NCBI GenBank assembly: GCA_046316025.1
Contig: JBKCXU010000026.1
Coordinates: 1 to 13,949 of the forward strand
Direction: 5' to 3'
DNA length: 13,949 bases
From: JAJTHJ01 sp046316025
Lineage (GTDB): Bacteria; Pseudomonadota; Gammaproteobacteria; Burkholderiales; Burkholderiaceae_F
Notes under the pieces: generated by a model
What the model saw: the letters and a program-made list of their open reading frames with translations, nothing else
What the model was told of the DNA's origin: nothing
The model's database searches: none
Program-made: the position numbers and the translations under genes
Shown here: positions 13,680 to 13,949 of the stretch, in pieces
Numbering within the stretch: the first letter of the stretch is position 1
Layout of the letters: the number at the start of each line of letters is the position of its first letter

Positions 13680-13949
13680 GGTGCGAAACTCGATACGCAG
13701 TGGCGTGCCTTCGAGATCGAACTGCTCGCGAAACCAGCCTTCCAGGTAGCGCCGGTAGCTCGGGCCGACGTTGCCGAGCGCGTTGCCGTGGATCACCACC
13801 ACCGGCGGGTTGTGCCCACCTTGGTGGGCGTAGCGCAGTTTGGGCCGGCCGCGACCGGCGCGCGGCGGTTGCTGGCGCTCCACCGCCGCCCGCAGCGCAC
13901 GCGTGAGCTGGGGTGGCGGCTGCTTGGCAACGGCCGAGCGGTGCGCGGC
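13656..13949 (-). CDS. der: Ribosome-assembly GTPase Der (EngA), C-terminal fragment
   Basis: About 97 C-terminal residues are present; the gene continues beyond position 13949. The peptide matches the KH-like third domain of Der: KQPPPQLTRALRAAVERQ, then RPKLRYAHQGGHNPPVVVIH, GNALGNVGPSYRRYLEGWFR and LRIEFRTGVNPYAG. Der has two tandem GTPase domains followed by this domain and acts in 50S subunit assembly. The GTPase domains are outside the window. Der lies upstream of hfq in the same direction, as is usual in beta- and gammaproteobacteria, separated by 144 nt. Confidence 0.95.
   Translation of the reverse strand, partial: AAHRSAVAKQPPPQLTRALRAAVERQQPPRAGRGRPKLRYAHQGGHNPPVVVIHGNALGNVGPSYRRYLEGWFREQFDLEGTPLRIEFRTGVNPYAG

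Overview
The window is a GC-rich stretch of bacterial chromosome. Gene content and order point to a betaproteobacterium, probably Burkholderiales or a close relative. The markers are priB between rpsF and rpsR, and the run der | hfq-hflX-hflK-hflC-DUF2065-hisZ-purA. Genus cannot be resolved from the window. Every protein gene lies on the minus strand, so transcription runs from high to low coordinates. The only plus-strand gene is one tRNA-Leu. This is mostly core housekeeping DNA, not a mobile or defence island. No insertion sequence, integrase, phage gene or CRISPR array is visible.

Layout in transcription order. (1) 13949-13656: the 3' end of der, ending in a strong hairpin. (2) 13511-6610: one probable operon of hfq, hflX, hflK, hflC, a DUF2065 membrane protein, hisZ, purA and a phosphoribosyltransferase, with gaps of at most 35 nt. 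It combines RNA chaperoning (Hfq), a ribosome-associated GTPase (HflX), the HflKC regulator of the FtsH protease, and histidine and purine synthesis. (3) 6609-6263: a convergent zone with hairpins and a 76-bp imperfect palindrome, then tRNA-Leu(CAG). The tRNA is transcribed divergently from rnr, and their two predicted promoters overlap. (4) 6262-1205: rnr (RNase R), a gap with an inverted REP-like doublet, rlmB (23S rRNA Gm2251 methyltransferase), an AlkB-type membrane monooxygenase and a class III sirtuin. The monooxygenase and sirtuin overlap by 4 nt and look like an accessory pair appended to an RNA-metabolism group. (5) 1204-1: a promoter and structured leader, then rpsF, priB, rpsR and the start of rplI.

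Start codons are a recurring theme. priB appears to start with TTG and hflX with CTG, each inside a 4-nt overlap with the upstream stop codon (TTGA, CTGA). The sirtuin uses ATGA in the same way, and rnr appears to start with TTG. The usual ATG-first models would misplace several of these.

I found no convincing previously undescribed multi-gene system. The points most worth a second look are the face-to-face rnr/tRNA-Leu promoters with a central inverted repeat, the palindrome downstream of tRNA-Leu, the alternative hairpins in the rpsF leader, the alkB-sirtuin gene pair, and the Ala/Pro-rich insertion in HflK.
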